A stretch of DNA of 64,000 nucleotides, taken from NCBI RefSeq assembly GCF_009740395.1, contig NZ_WOXT01000002.1, positions 372,001-436,000 on the forward strand. The letters run 5' to 3'. The notes below the pieces were generated by a model. That model worked only from the letters and a program-made list of their open reading frames with translations, was not told where the DNA came from and did no database searches. The DNA comes from Noviluteimonas gilva. GTDB lineage: Bacteria > Pseudomonadota > Gammaproteobacteria > Xanthomonadales > Xanthomonadaceae. The position numbers and the translations under genes were made by a program. Below are positions 16,440 through 26,022 of this stretch, one piece after another; position 1 is the stretch's first letter; each line of letters opens with the position of its first letter.

Positions 16440-17770
16440 ACATCATGCACATCCACGACCCGCAGACCCGCCAGACCATCGTCCGACTGCTTTCGAGCAT
16501 GGCCGGCGCGAAGGAGATCTCGCAGTACCTCAAGCGCTTCTCGCAACTGGACGCGGCGCGCTTCGCCGTCGTCAAGGTGGGCGGTGCGGTGCTGCGCGAC
16601 GATCTCGAAGCGCTGACGTCCTCGCTCGCGTTCCTGCAGGACGTCGGCCTCACGCCGATCGTGCTGCACGGCGCGGGCCCGCAGCTCGATGCGGAACTCG
16701 CGGCCGCCGGCATCGAAAAGCGCACGGTGAATGGCCTGCGCGTGACCTCGCCCGAAGCACTCGCGATCGTGCGCCGCGTGTTCCATGCGCAGAACCTCAA
16801 GCTCGTCGAGGCGCTGCAGGCGCAGGACGCGCGTGCGACGTCGATCGTGAGCGGCGTGTTCGAAGCCGACTACCTCGATCGCGATGCGCTCGGTCTTGTG
16901 GGCGAAGTGAAGCGCGTCGAACTCGCGCCGATCCAGGCGAGCTTGCAGGCCGGTTCGATTCCGGTGATCGCGAGCCTGGGCGAAACCGCCGGCGGGCAGA
17001 TCCTCAACATCAACGCCGACTTCGCCGCCAACGAACTCGTGCAGAAGCTGCAGCCATACAAGATCGTGTTCCTCACCGGCACCGGCGGCCTGCTCGACGA
17101 TGCGGGCAACGTCATCGATTCGATCAACCTGTCGACCGAATACGACCATTTGATCGCGCAGCCGTGGATCCATGGCGGCATGAAGGTGAAGATCGAACAG
17201 ATCAAAGCGCTGCTCGATACCTTGCCGCTGTCCTCGTCGATCTCGATCACGCGGCCGTCGGAACTGGCGAAAGAGCTGTTCACGCACACCGGCTCCGGCA
17301 CGCTGGTGCGGCGTGGTGAACGCGTGCTTTCGGCCACGCGCTGGGAAGAACTCGATCTCCCACGCCTGCGCACGCTCATCGAATCGGCGTTCGGCCGCAA
17401 GCTGCTGCCGGAGTATTTCGAGCGCACGCAGTTGCATCGCGCCTACGTGAGCGAGAACTACCGCGTCGCGGTGATCCTCACGCAGGAGGACGAAGGCGTG
17501 TATCTCGACAAGTTCGCCGTGCTCGACGAAGCGCAGGGCGAAGGACTCGGCCGCGCGGTGTGGAATGTCATGCGCGAGGAGAATCCGCGCCTGTTCTGGC
17601 GCTCGCGGCGCGGCAATCCGGTGAATGCCTTCTATTTCGCCGAGAGCGACGGGTGCGTGAAGCAGCCGCGCTGGGATGTGTACTGGTACGGCATCGATGC
17701 GCTCGACGCCATCGCGCGTTGCGTCGATCATTGCGCGGCACGACTCGCCACCCTGGAGGATGCGGCATGA
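16436..17770 (+). CDS. argB: Bifunctional N-acetylglutamate synthase/kinase
   Basis: A 444-residue fusion. The N-terminal amino-acid kinase domain (roughly residues 40-285) shows [22 protein letters not shown] and [11 protein letters not shown] for acetylglutamate kinase. The C-terminal GNAT domain (about 295-440) supplies N-acetylglutamate synthase, with [21 protein letters not shown] and a C-terminal DVYWYG segment. This domain order matches the bifunctional NAGS/K of Xanthomonas, relatives of which are the vertebrate and fungal enzymes. It catalyses the first two steps of arginine synthesis and is the likely point of arginine feedback. Confidence 0.95.
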   Translation: MNIMHIHDPQTRQTIVRLLSSMAGAKEISQYLKRFSQLDAARFAVVKVGGAVLRDDLEALTSSLAFLQDVGLTPIVLHGAGPQLDAELAAAGIEKRTVNGLRVTSPEALAIVRRVFHAQNLKLVEALQAQDARATSIVSGVFEADYLDRDALGLVGEVKRVELAPIQASLQAGSIPVIASLGETAGGQILNINADFAANELVQKLQPYKIVFLTGTGGLLDDAGNVIDSINLSTEYDHLIAQPWIHGGMKVKIEQIKALLDTLPLSSSISITRPSELAKELFTHTGSGTLVRRGERVLSATRWEELDLPRLRTLIESAFGRKLLPEYFERTQLHRAYVSENYRVAVILTQEDEGVYLDKFAVLDEAQGEGLGRAVWNVMREENPRLFWRSRRGNPVNAFYFAESDGCVKQPRWDVYWYGIDALDAIARCVDHCAARLATLEDAA

Positions 17771-18366
17771 CGACCGCCGATTGGACGACGCCGCCGACGC
17801 TGCGCGGCCGCCATGTGTCGCTGGAAGCGCTGACGCCCGCGCACGCCGATGGGCTGCGCGACGCCGTGGAAGACGGGCGGCTATACGAGCTCTGGTACAC
17901 GAACGTACCCGAGGCGAAGGACGTCGATGCTTACATCGAAGGCGCGCTGGCCAAGCAGGCGAAGGGCGACCAGCTCGCCTTCGTCGTGCGCGACGGGGCG
18001 GGCAAGGTCGTGGGAACGACGCGCTACTACGAGCTCGCGCCGGAAGTGCCGCGGCTGCAGATCGGCTACACGTGGTACGCCGCCAGCGTGCAGCGCACGG
18101 GCCTGAACACCGAAGCCAAGTTGCTGCTGCTCGGGCATGCCTTCGAAACCTTGCGCTGTGCGTCGGTCGGATTGCAGACGAGTTGGTTCAATCTCGCTTC
18201 GCGCACCGCCATCGCACGCCTGGGCGCGAAGGAAGAGGGCATCACGCGCAATCACGTGCGCCATCGCGACGGCACGCTGCGCGACACGGTCAACTTCTCG
18301 ATCATCGACGCCGAGTGGGCGGCGGTGAAGCAGAACCTGGTCGGCCGCCTGGGGCGTTACGCATGA
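17767..18366 (+). CDS. GNAT-family N-acetyltransferase in the arg cluster
   Basis: A 199-residue RimJ/RimL-type acetyltransferase with [20 protein letters not shown] at the N-terminus and the acetyl-CoA-site region [18 protein letters not shown] in the middle. ATGA overlaps join it to argB upstream and argC downstream, so it is expressed as part of arginine biosynthesis. A gene of this type is at the same place in Xanthomonas clusters. Its substrate is unknown to me; since argB already carries synthase activity, a different target such as a protein or another small amine is possible. Confidence 0.85.
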   Translation: MTTADWTTPPTLRGRHVSLEALTPAHADGLRDAVEDGRLYELWYTNVPEAKDVDAYIEGALAKQAKGDQLAFVVRDGAGKVVGTTRYYELAPEVPRLQIGYTWYAASVQRTGLNTEAKLLLLGHAFETLRCASVGLQTSWFNLASRTAIARLGAKEEGITRNHVRHRDGTLRDTVNFSIIDAEWAAVKQNLVGRLGRYA

Positions 18367-19334
18367 GCGGCAAGACGACCATTGGGATCGTGGGCGCGCG
18401 CGGGCACGTCGGCACGGAATTGATCAAGTTGATTTGCGGGCATCCGCGCTTCGATCTTGCGTATGTGTCGTCGCGCGAGCGCGCAGGGCGCCTGGTGTCC
18501 GAGTTCGAGCCGTCCTACCGCGGTGAGCTGCGCTACAGCGCGCCTGCGAACGAAGACTTGCCGACGCTGGGTGCGGATGCTGTGGTGCTTGCGTTGCCGA
18601 ACGGGAAGGCCGCGGCGTGCGTGGCGGCCTTCGATTTCGCGAACGTCGATCCCGTGATCGTCGATCTGTCCGCCGATTTCCGCTTCGATCCGGCCTGGTA
18701 TTACGGCCTGCCGGAACTCACGCGCGTGTGGCATCCGGGCAAGCGCCGCATCAGCAATCCCGGTTGCTACGCGACCGCGATGCAGCTTGCGATCGCCCCG
18801 ATGCGGGAATTCATCAACGGTCCCGTGCAGTGCTTCGGCGTCTCGGGTTACTCGGGCGCGGGCACGACGCCGTCGGACAAGAACAACCCCGACAAGCTGC
18901 GCGACAACCTGATGCCGTACGCATTGACCGGCCACGTGCACGAGCGAGAAGTCAGCACGCAGCTGCGCCATCCGGTGGAATTCATGCCGCACGTCGCGCC
19001 GCATTTCCGCGGTTTGACGATCACGGCCAACCTGCACCTGCGCACCGCGTTCGATCGCGAAGCGGTGTTGGCGCGTTATCGCGATGCGTATGCCGGCGAA
19101 CCGCTCGTGCGCGTGTTCGACGATGCGCCCTGGGTGAGCAACATCGCCGGCAGACAACACGTCGAACTCGGCGGCTTCACGCTGTCCGAAGACGGTCATC
19201 GCCTCGTGGTCGTCGCCACCGAAGACAACCTGCTCAAGGGCGCGGCGACGCAGGCGCTGCAGAACCTCAACCTGGCGTTCGGTTTCGACGAGTTCGCCGG
19301 CATTCCCCTCGATACGCACGCGGAGGCCGCATGA
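18363..19334 (+). CDS. argC: N-acetyl-gamma-glutamyl-phosphate reductase
   Basis: NADPH-dependent reductase forming N-acetylglutamate semialdehyde. The 323-residue protein has the Rossmann motif [12 protein letters not shown], the catalytic cysteine in [10 protein letters not shown] and the [10 protein letters not shown] segment. It starts at ATG 18363 within the stop of the GNAT gene and ends with an ATGA overlap into argH. Confidence 0.96.
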   Translation: MSGKTTIGIVGARGHVGTELIKLICGHPRFDLAYVSSRERAGRLVSEFEPSYRGELRYSAPANEDLPTLGADAVVLALPNGKAAACVAAFDFANVDPVIVDLSADFRFDPAWYYGLPELTRVWHPGKRRISNPGCYATAMQLAIAPMREFINGPVQCFGVSGYSGAGTTPSDKNNPDKLRDNLMPYALTGHVHEREVSTQLRHPVEFMPHVAPHFRGLTITANLHLRTAFDREAVLARYRDAYAGEPLVRVFDDAPWVSNIAGRQHVELGGFTLSEDGHRLVVVATEDNLLKGAATQALQNLNLAFGFDEFAGIPLDTHAEAA

Positions 19335-20611
19335 GCGACCTGTTGTGGCAGAAGCCGGGCGTCCAGGTCGACGCGCAGATCCAGGCCTTCCTCGCGGGCG
19401 ACGATGTGTTGCTCGATCGCGAATTCTTCCTGCAGGACATCGCCGCGAGCCGCGCGCATGCGCAGGGATTGGCGAAGATCGACATGCTGACGACGGAGGA
19501 ACTCGCGGGATTGGAACGCGAGTTGACGGTGTTGGCCGAGGACTTCAAGAGCGGGACCTTCGTGCTCGACGAGCGATTCGAAGACGGTCACTCCGCGATC
19601 GAAGCGCGTCTCACCGAACGTCTTGGCGACGCGGGTCGTCGTATCCACGCAGGTCGCAGTCGCAACGACCAGGTGTTGGTCGCCACGCGTTTGTGGCTCA
19701 AGGACAAGCTCGCTACCGTGCAGGCGCTGTGCCGCGAGGTGGCGGGCATCGCGCTGGATCGCGCACAAGCGGAAAGCGCATTGCCGATGCCGGGGTATAC
19801 GCATCTGCAGCGCGCCGTCGTGTCGTCGGCGGGCATGTGGTGGGCGGGTTGGGCGGAGGCGTTCATCGACAACGCACAGCGCGCCGCGGATACGCGCGCA
19901 TGGGTCGATGCCAATCCGCTCGGCACGGCTGCCGGTTACGGCGTGAATCTGCCGCTGGATCGCGCGCATACGACGCAGGCGCTCGGTTTCGCGCGCATGC
20001 AGGTTTCGCCGCTTTACGCGCAGCTCTCGCGTGGCAAGTTCGAACTCGCGGCGCTCGAAGCTCTGGGCAGCGCCATGCTCGACCTGCGGCGCCTGGCCTG
20101 GGACCTCAGCGTGTTCACGACCGCCGAGTACGGCTTCGTTCGCCTGCCGGCGCAGTACACGACGGGCAGTTCGATCATGCCGAACAAGCGCAACCCAGAC
20201 GTCGTCGAGTTGATGCGCGGCACGTATGCGAGCGTTGCCGCCGCACGGAGCGAGATCGAACACTTGCTGTCGTTGCCCGGCGGTTATCACCGCGATCTGC
20301 AGATCACGAAGGGCGCGTTGTTCCATGGTTTCGGCAAGGGGCTCGCCGCGCTGGCCTTGTTGCCGGATCTGTTGCGCAACCTCGACTGGAACGTCGAGCG
20401 CATGCGCGATGCGCTCGAACCTTCGATGTACGCGACCGACCTCGCGGTCGATCTCGCGCGACAGGGCGTGCCGTTCCGCGATGCCTACAAGCAGGCCGCC
20501 GACCCGGCGAAGTGGGCCGAAGGCGATCCGGCGGCGAGTTTGTCCGCGCGGGTGTCGCCCGGCGCGGCCGGTGACATGAAGCTCGACGAATTGCGCAAGC
20601 GCCTGGGTTAG
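19331..20611 (+). CDS. argH: Argininosuccinate lyase
   Basis: Splits argininosuccinate into arginine and fumarate, the last step of the pathway. The 426-residue protein carries [18 protein letters not shown] and the superfamily signature [15 protein letters not shown] 19331 overlaps the argC stop. Its TAG stop shares the tetranucleotide TTAG (20608-20611) with the TAA of the convergent DUF3325 gene, and there is no terminator between them. Confidence 0.97.
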   Translation: MSDLLWQKPGVQVDAQIQAFLAGDDVLLDREFFLQDIAASRAHAQGLAKIDMLTTEELAGLERELTVLAEDFKSGTFVLDERFEDGHSAIEARLTERLGDAGRRIHAGRSRNDQVLVATRLWLKDKLATVQALCREVAGIALDRAQAESALPMPGYTHLQRAVVSSAGMWWAGWAEAFIDNAQRAADTRAWVDANPLGTAAGYGVNLPLDRAHTTQALGFARMQVSPLYAQLSRGKFELAALEALGSAMLDLRRLAWDLSVFTTAEYGFVRLPAQYTTGSSIMPNKRNPDVVELMRGTYASVAAARSEIEHLLSLPGGYHRDLQITKGALFHGFGKGLAALALLPDLLRNLDWNVERMRDALEPSMYATDLAVDLARQGVPFRDAYKQAADPAKWAEGDPAASLSARVSPGAAGDMKLDELRKRLG

Positions 20612-20892
20612 CGCTTCGCGCGCACCTGCGTCATCCGCGTCAACCACAAGGCCCATGCGAGCGCGGTGAGCATCATGAGGACCGCCGCGTAGACCGACCC
20701 GAACTCCCAGCCGTAAGCCGCGATGCATACGGCGCACATCGCGACGAGCGTGGTCCAGCCGATCGCGCGCAGGAACTTGCGCTCGCCCAGCGAGGGATCG
20801 CGTGCGCGCAACGCGCGGAAGTGCTTCGGCAAACCGAGGCTCAACGTGGCCCAGGCCACGAGCCCGAGCAGGGTTCCCAGAATCAGGCTCAT
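20608..20892 (-). CDS. DUF3325-type membrane protein of siderophore-uptake operon
   Basis: A 94-residue protein with three hydrophobic segments (about 1-19, 43-60 and 66-84). Size, sequence ([10 protein letters not shown]...) and position as the last gene of a TonB receptor-DUF3649-PepSY run match DUF3325 proteins. It begins at ATG 20892 inside the PepSY stop codon region (ATGA). The molecular role is not known; the context implies work with iron-siderophore uptake at the inner membrane. Confidence 0.75.
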   Translation of the reverse strand: MSLILGTLLGLVAWATLSLGLPKHFRALRARDPSLGERKFLRAIGWTTLVAMCAVCIAAYGWEFGSVYAAVLMMLTALAWALWLTRMTQVRAKR

Positions 20893-22406
20893 GCGAACGC
20901 CTCCTCGACACGCATCGGTGCGGTGCGTGCCGCGCGGCGCGCCATCCATGCATAGGAGATCGCGAACACGATGCAGGTCAGGTCGACGGCGGCCAGCGCG
21001 AGGTCGCCGGTGCGCAGGGTCGACCACAGCGCGCTGTTCGGCGTGGTCACTGCGTTGACGATCGGGACGAGCGTAAAGGCCGCTGCGGTGGCGGCGAACA
21101 GATCACGCCAGCCACGATCATTGCGATCCGCCCACGCGCCCCAGACGGTCGCGCCAAACCACGCCAGGCAGAACACGAGGATTTCCGCCGACGCGCGGTC
21201 CGCCAGCGACCACGGCAACAACCGATTGGCGAGCAGCATCGCAGTGGCGGCGAACGGGAAACCCGCGACCACGCCGACATTCAACGCACGCACGAGGCCG
21301 TAGCCCGACACCGCGCCCGCCTCGCGCACGCGCTTCTCGCGCTTGCGCACCCACACCTGCATCCCGCTGGCGATCATTACGCAACCCGCAAGGCCGAGCA
21401 CGAAGTACAACCAGCGCACGAGCGATCCACCGAACTGCACCATGTGCAGCCCGCCGAGGAACTCGTAGGTGTGATAACCGGCCGCCGGAGGTTTGGTCAC
21501 GTGCAGCAGGCGACCGTCCGCGGCGTCGTAGGTCGCCTGGTGGAAGTTCCATGCGACGTGGCGCGAGTGGTCGCCGCCCAACGCGATCGTCGCGCTCGCA
21601 TCGTGCGGATGATGGATGCTCGCCCAGGTGATCGGCGTGCCGAGTTCCGCGCGGGCGCGGTCGAGCAGGGCGTCGGTCGAAGTCATCTTGCCGAGCGGCT
21701 TGCCGACTTCTTCGCGCTCGTAGAAGTCGCCGGCTTCGGTGTACAGCTTGTTGATGTCGCCGCCGTAGCCCGCGTTCACGCCTGCGAACATGTAGCTGGT
21801 CGCGAAGATGATCACGCCCGTGTACGAAATCAGCAGGTGGAACGGCAGGCCGAGGACGCCGGTGAGGTTGTGCGCGTCGAGCCACGCGCGCTGCTTGCCC
21901 GCCGCAGGCCGGAACGTGAAGAAGTCCTTGAAGATGCGCTTGTGGATCAGGATGCCCGCGATGATCGCGGCGAACGCCAGCATGCCGGCGAGCCCGACGA
22001 TGTACATGCCGAGGTTGCCGGCGTGCAGGTTGTAGTGAAGCTCGAAGAAGAAGTCGCCCCCCGCGGTCGAAGGCAGTACTTCACCGGTGACGGGGTCGAG
22101 CGCGACGCGCGTTTCCGTGCCGTCGTCCATGAAGGTGTAGGCCTGCAGCGCGGGATCGCGATCGCCCACGAGCAAGTACCAGGAGTGCGCGTCGGGCGCT
22201 TTCTTCTGCAGGTGTTCGACGGCCTTGTCGAACGACGGCGTTTGCGGCAATGCGCGTCCGTGCAGCGATGGCTGCATCCAGTAATCGAGTTCCTTGTCGA
22301 AGCACGCGATCGTGCCGCCGGCGAAGATCACGAACAGCAGCCAGCCCACCAGCAGGCCGGACCAGGTGTGCAGCCAGGACAAGGCTTGCGTCGCGTTGTG
22401 CTTCAT
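20889..22406 (-). CDS. PepSY-associated transmembrane protein (putative siderophore-iron reductase)
   Basis: A 505-residue inner-membrane protein. It opens with LSWLHTWSGLLVGWLLFVIFAGG, and the periplasmic PepSY regions are interleaved with membrane segments, for example HYNLHAGNLGMYIVGLAGMLAF and GLPFHLLISYTGVIIFATSYMF split by histidine-bearing helices. Paired histidines in membrane helices fit haem binding. Proteins of this class in siderophore operons, such as Pseudomonas FoxB and FpvG relatives, reduce ferric siderophores. ATGA couplings link it to both neighbours. Confidence 0.85.
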   Translation of the reverse strand: MKHNATQALSWLHTWSGLLVGWLLFVIFAGGTIACFDKELDYWMQPSLHGRALPQTPSFDKAVEHLQKKAPDAHSWYLLVGDRDPALQAYTFMDDGTETRVALDPVTGEVLPSTAGGDFFFELHYNLHAGNLGMYIVGLAGMLAFAAIIAGILIHKRIFKDFFTFRPAAGKQRAWLDAHNLTGVLGLPFHLLISYTGVIIFATSYMFAGVNAGYGGDINKLYTEAGDFYEREEVGKPLGKMTSTDALLDRARAELGTPITWASIHHPHDASATIALGGDHSRHVAWNFHQATYDAADGRLLHVTKPPAAGYHTYEFLGGLHMVQFGGSLVRWLYFVLGLAGCVMIASGMQVWVRKREKRVREAGAVSGYGLVRALNVGVVAGFPFAATAMLLANRLLPWSLADRASAEILVFCLAWFGATVWGAWADRNDRGWRDLFAATAAAFTLVPIVNAVTTPNSALWSTLRTGDLALAAVDLTCIVFAISYAWMARRAARTAPMRVEEAFA

Positions 22407-22699
22407 GGGCGTGCCGCCATGTCGGGGAAGGCGACGGCCACGCCGTACAACAGCGCGCCGCCGACGAGGAGGACCGCCCACACGCGCCAGGCCTTCGGCG
22501 CCATGAACGCGTAGATCGCAACGCCGCACCAGACGACGAACGCAAGCAAGGTCGCGGCAATCACGCGATCGGCGCGCGCGAAGGGCAGGGCGAGCGTGAG
22601 GAATGCCGTGGCGGCATGCGCGAACGCATAGCCGCCGACCAGCGCTGCCAGCACGCGGCTGGCGAGCGAGAGTCGTCGCTGTGTGCGTGCGGCGATCAC
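22403..22699 (-). CDS. DUF3649-type membrane protein
   Basis: A 98-residue protein from GTG 22699, overlapping the stop of the TonB receptor gene (GTGA). Hydrophobic segments at about residues 10-35, 40-62 and 70-92 give three or so membrane helices, with the phrase ALVGGYAFAHAATAFL typical of DUF3649. These proteins recur between siderophore receptors and PepSY proteins. Function is unknown beyond that association. Confidence 0.78.
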   Translation of the reverse strand: MIAARTQRRLSLASRVLAALVGGYAFAHAATAFLTLALPFARADRVIAATLLAFVVWCGVAIYAFMAPKAWRVWAVLLVGGALLYGVAVAFPDMAARP

Positions 22700-24804
22700 T
22701 GGAAGCGGTACGCGACGGTGAGCGAGACGTTGCGCGGTGCGGCCCAGAACGCCTGGTTCCAATACAGGCTCGGGTAGTACTTTTCGTCCGTCACGTTGTC
22801 GAGATTGAGCGTCGCGGTCCAACGATCGGCGAACTCGTAACGCGCCATCAGCCCGAGCAGCGCGTACGCATCCTGTTCGACGCGAACGGGCGCGCCATCG
22901 GGAAGCACGTCGTCCACGTGGATCTGGCTCTGCCAGCGCAGCGTGCCGCCGAACGACAGGCCTGCGACCTGCGGGATCTCGACCGTCGTGGCCACGCGGA
23001 ACGTATCGCGCGGGACGTAATCGCGCGTGTTCTGCCCGTCTTCATCGACGAGCTGCATGTGCGTGATGCCGCCCGAGAGGGTCCAGGTGTCGGTGATGCG
23101 GCCGGCCATGTCGAATTCGATGCCGCGCGATTCGGCGTTGGTGCCCTGGTAGTAAGAGTCGAAGGTGCCGGGGTAGTAGCCGGCGAACTCGGCCAGGTTG
23201 TCCTGCCGCGCGCGGAAGACGGCGATCGATGCGTTGATCGCGTTGTCCTTCCATGCGCCCTTCAGGCCGACTTCCGCATTGCTGCCGGTGAGCGCGCCGA
23301 CGAATTGATGGTTTTCGTCGAGCTCGGACTGTGGATTGAAGATTTCGCCGTAGCTGCCGTACAGCGAGTAGTTGGGCGCGAGGTCGATGACCAGGCCCGC
23401 GAACGGCGTCGTCTTGGTTTCATCGGACGAATTGGAAACGCCGTAGCTGTCGCCGATCGATTGCGCGTGCGTGCGCGATGCGCCGGTGATCAGCTTGACG
23501 CTGTCGGAGAGATTCCAGCGCACCGTGGCGTAGAGGCTTTCGCGTTCGAGGTCGAAATCCGAACCGGCGGACGGTGCATCCCACACGGGCTTGGGATAGT
23601 AGCCGTCGAACAGTTCGAGCGGCGGCAGATCCGGGCCGACATCGTCGCTGTAGCGCGAGACCTCGCGGACGTTGCCGCGTGCCCAGTTTCCGCCGACGAC
23701 CACGTCGTGCGAGCGGCCGAGCAACGTCAGCGGTCCACTTGCGTAGATGTCGGCGTAATGCGCGCGGTACGTGGAATCGTAAGCGGACGGAAACGGGGAC
23801 AGGCCCAGGCCCGTCGCGCGATCCGGCGTGCCGGAGACGTAGAACAACTCGGTGTTCTCTTCGGTCTCCTGGTAATTGACGGTGGCCTTGGCTTGCCATT
23901 GCCCGGCGAAGTCGTGCTGCAGTTCTGCGAAGGCGTACGTGGTGTCGGTGTCCCAGTGCGACCAATCGGCGGCGGTGCTGGTGGAGACGTCGTAGTCGGT
24001 CGGCGTGCCGTCGCTGTAGAACAGCGGAAGCGCGCCCCACAGCACGCCTTCGGGGCGATTGCGTTGGTGGGACGCGCCGACGGCGAGCGTCGTCGCTTCC
24101 CCGAGGTCGGCTTCGAGGATGCCGTAGTAGACCTGCTTGTCGCGCGAGTAACGATCGAGGTAGTTGTCGCCCTGTTCGAACGCCGCGACCGCGCGACCGC
24201 GCACCGCGCCTTCGTTCGCCAAACCGCCGCTGACGTCGACATCCAGTCGCGTGTTGTTCCAGCTGCCGACGGTCAATGCGGCATCGGCCTGCAGATCGGG
24301 CGTGGGGCGTTTGCGGATGAAGTTGATCGTCGCCGACGGATTGCCGGTGGAGGACATCAGGCCGTTCGCACCGCGCAGCACTTCGATGCGATCGTAGATC
24401 GCAAGATCGATATCGCCGTTCACCAGGCCATACGGCATGGGCAAGCCGATGCAGTCGGTCTGGAAGTTCGTGATGTCGAAGCCGCGCGCGGTGAAGTAGG
24501 CGCGGTCGGTTTCGACTTGTTCGACCTGGATGCCGGTGGCGAGCCCGAGGGCCTGGTTCACGCTGGTCAATCCGAATGCATCGAGCGTCGCGCGATCGAT
24601 GACGCTCACCGACTGCGGGGTTTCGCGCAGCGTGAGGTTCATGCGCGTCGCCGTGGACGACTGGCTGTCGCGTGCATCGCCCACGACGGTGACGCGGTCT
24701 AGTTCGCGCGCATCGGCGGGCGCGGTGTCGTCCGCGGCGAACGCGGGGGCCGCAAGTGCGGCAAGGATGGACAAGCACAGCGGGTGCAGCGGCGAGGGGG
24801 CCAT
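22696..24804 (-). CDS. TonB-dependent siderophore receptor
   Basis: Outer-membrane gated porin of 702 residues. A signal peptide (LCLSILAALAAPAFA) is followed by a short N-terminus with the TonB-box-like ELDRVTVVGD. The plug domain has ETPQSVSVIDRATLD, ARGFDITNFQTDCIGLP and RIEVLRGANGLM; the barrel ends in LTVAYRFQ with the terminal aromatic pattern needed for assembly. The plug signature places it with FhuE/FpvA-type hydroxamate-siderophore receptors; the exact ligand is not readable. It is the second gene of a Fur-controlled operon. Confidence 0.93.
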   Translation of the reverse strand: MAPSPLHPLCLSILAALAAPAFAADDTAPADARELDRVTVVGDARDSQSSTATRMNLTLRETPQSVSVIDRATLDAFGLTSVNQALGLATGIQVEQVETDRAYFTARGFDITNFQTDCIGLPMPYGLVNGDIDLAIYDRIEVLRGANGLMSSTGNPSATINFIRKRPTPDLQADAALTVGSWNNTRLDVDVSGGLANEGAVRGRAVAAFEQGDNYLDRYSRDKQVYYGILEADLGEATTLAVGASHQRNRPEGVLWGALPLFYSDGTPTDYDVSTSTAADWSHWDTDTTYAFAELQHDFAGQWQAKATVNYQETEENTELFYVSGTPDRATGLGLSPFPSAYDSTYRAHYADIYASGPLTLLGRSHDVVVGGNWARGNVREVSRYSDDVGPDLPPLELFDGYYPKPVWDAPSAGSDFDLERESLYATVRWNLSDSVKLITGASRTHAQSIGDSYGVSNSSDETKTTPFAGLVIDLAPNYSLYGSYGEIFNPQSELDENHQFVGALTGSNAEVGLKGAWKDNAINASIAVFRARQDNLAEFAGYYPGTFDSYYQGTNAESRGIEFDMAGRITDTWTLSGGITHMQLVDEDGQNTRDYVPRDTFRVATTVEIPQVAGLSFGGTLRWQSQIHVDDVLPDGAPVRVEQDAYALLGLMARYEFADRWTATLNLDNVTDEKYYPSLYWNQAFWAAPRNVSLTVAYRFQ

Positions 24805-24837
24805 GGAGGGACGTTCTTCTTGTGGTTGGAGTGGGGA

Positions 24838-25392
24838 TCAGCGCCAGGCGTGGTGCTGGCAACAGCAGTCGGTGTTGTGCGGGGCGTCGAGTTCGATGCC
24901 TTCGGTGCGCGCGATGCGCAGCGCGATCGACATCCCGAGCGAAGAAATGGCGCTGCGATCGGCGGCGAGCGCCGTGCCCGCGTCGGCGTGCGACCGCGTG
25001 GTGCGCAGCGACAGCACGGTGGCGCTCCAGCGTTCGGCGTGGAGGCGGCGTTCGAGGCGATGGCCGCGCGCGGCATGCCACGCGCGGTCGGCGCGCGTGC
25101 GCAGTCCCGCGATCAGCGCATCCCAGGCGAGGAAGTCGCTGTCGGGGAGGAGATAGAGGCGCCAGCAGGGGCGTTCGCGGGCGTCGACGAAGTGGATCGC
25201 CTCGCAGGGGCCTTCACGCTCGACGTCGCAGGCCACCTCGGACCGCGCGGCCTGCGCCCATCCGGCCAGCGCGCCGCCGGGCTGGACCCGCGACAGGCAC
25301 AGCACCGGCCCCAGCGACGCGAGCTGCGCCGGGGTGGGCAGGGCCTGCGGCGCGGTGGGAAGCGCCTGCGATGTCCGTGCATGCCAAAGCAT
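24838..25392 (-). CDS. Uncharacterised protein heading the siderophore operon, cysteine/histidine-rich C-terminus
   Basis: A 184-residue soluble protein starting at ATG 25392, directly behind the Fur-box promoter, and followed after 33 bases by the TonB receptor. It has no signal peptide or membrane helix. The centre reads ERPCWRLYLLPDSDFLAWDAL. The last residues are NTDCCCQHHAWR, a run of three cysteines and two histidines likely to bind metal or a cluster. FhuF-type ferric-siderophore reductases also end in a Cys-rich cluster motif, but the spacing here differs, so I do not assign that name. An iron-handling role is inferred from the operon. Confidence 0.72.
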   Translation of the reverse strand: MLWHARTSQALPTAPQALPTPAQLASLGPVLCLSRVQPGGALAGWAQAARSEVACDVEREGPCEAIHFVDARERPCWRLYLLPDSDFLAWDALIAGLRTRADRAWHAARGHRLERRLHAERWSATVLSLRTTRSHADAGTALAADRSAISSLGMSIALRIARTEGIELDAPHNTDCCCQHHAWR

Positions 25393-25417
25393 CCACTTGC
25401 CTGAGTTTGGGTTTCAG

Positions 25418-25449
25418 GCAAATGATAGTGATTCGTATTTGCGCGTCAA
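25418..25449 (-). promoter_or_regulatory. Promoter with overlapping Fur-like box for the siderophore operon
   Basis: On the reverse strand a -35 TTGACG (25449-25444) and a -10 TATCAT (25427-25422) are 16 bases apart. The -10 and spacer are covered by an imperfect palindrome with perfect GCAAAT/ATTTGC ends (25418-25442), whose centre ATGATAGTGATTCGTAT resembles the Fur consensus GATAATGATAATCATTATC. Binding of Fe-Fur there would block the promoter. A further inverted repeat GCCTGA/TCAGGC (25399-25419) lies at the expected start of the transcript. Confidence 0.68.
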
Positions 25450-25477
25450 GCGGTTGAAGCGGAAGGAAACAGCCGAG

Positions 25478-25819
25478 TCATTCCTTCGAAAGGACGACGT
25501 TGCCCAGATCCACCGCGAAGACCCCTTCGCCCAGGTGCACCTGCCGGGTCATGGGCTGATATCCGGCACAAGCGATCACGACCTCGTAGTCGCGGACCTT
25601 CCCATCGATCGGGAAGGACTCCTGGAAGTGCCCGCCTTTCAGCCGGCGCGTGTAATCGCCTTCGTCCGGCGTGCCCTTGAATTGCGGCAGCGACAGGCGG
25701 CATTCGCTCTGCCCGGGCGGCGGCACCAGCAGCGCGCCGCGCAGGGTGACGTAGCCACTGTTCGAACACGCGGCGACGAGTACCGCCGACAACACGACCA
25801 TCGATCCCCGGAATCGCAT
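25478..25819 (-). CDS. Small lipoprotein of unknown function
   Basis: A 113-residue protein from ATG 25819. The N-terminus is a lipoprotein signal with the lipobox LVAAC (cysteine near residue 18), so it should be lipid-anchored in the envelope. The mature part has three more cysteines or so and a beta-rich look (VTLRGALLVPPPG, YEVVIACAGYQPMTRQVHLGEG) reminiscent of small carboxypeptidase-regulatory-like or PEGA-type folds; that likeness is weak. It diverges from the porin gene. An in-frame ATG at 25834 would add five residues. Confidence 0.65.
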   Translation of the reverse strand: MRFRGSMVVLSAVLVAACSNSGYVTLRGALLVPPPGQSECRLSLPQFKGTPDEGDYTRRLKGGHFQESFPIDGKVRDYEVVIACAGYQPMTRQVHLGEGVFAVDLGNVVLSKE

Positions 25820-26022
25820 GACCCAAGCCTCCATTGCGTGGCCCGCCAGCAATACGCCGCGAAGGGCAGGGCGTGCAAGAGGGAGGGGCGATTGGATGCG
25901 CGCGAATCGACGCCCGGCTGGTTTTCGGCTCACGAGCCCATCACGCTCCACGAATGTGCGCCCGACGAACCTGCCCGACCGCCACCACCGGAGGCGATCC
26001 CGCCGCCAAGGGAGACACCTCG

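Noticed and set aside
16436-17770. Frameshift or sequencing-error fusion of argB with an acetyltransferase
   Set aside because: The fusion of acetylglutamate kinase and synthase is an established enzyme type in Xanthomonas, and length and domain order match.
20249-20611. Transcription terminator between argH and the DUF3325 gene
   Set aside because: The stops overlap and no stem with a T run is visible on either side.
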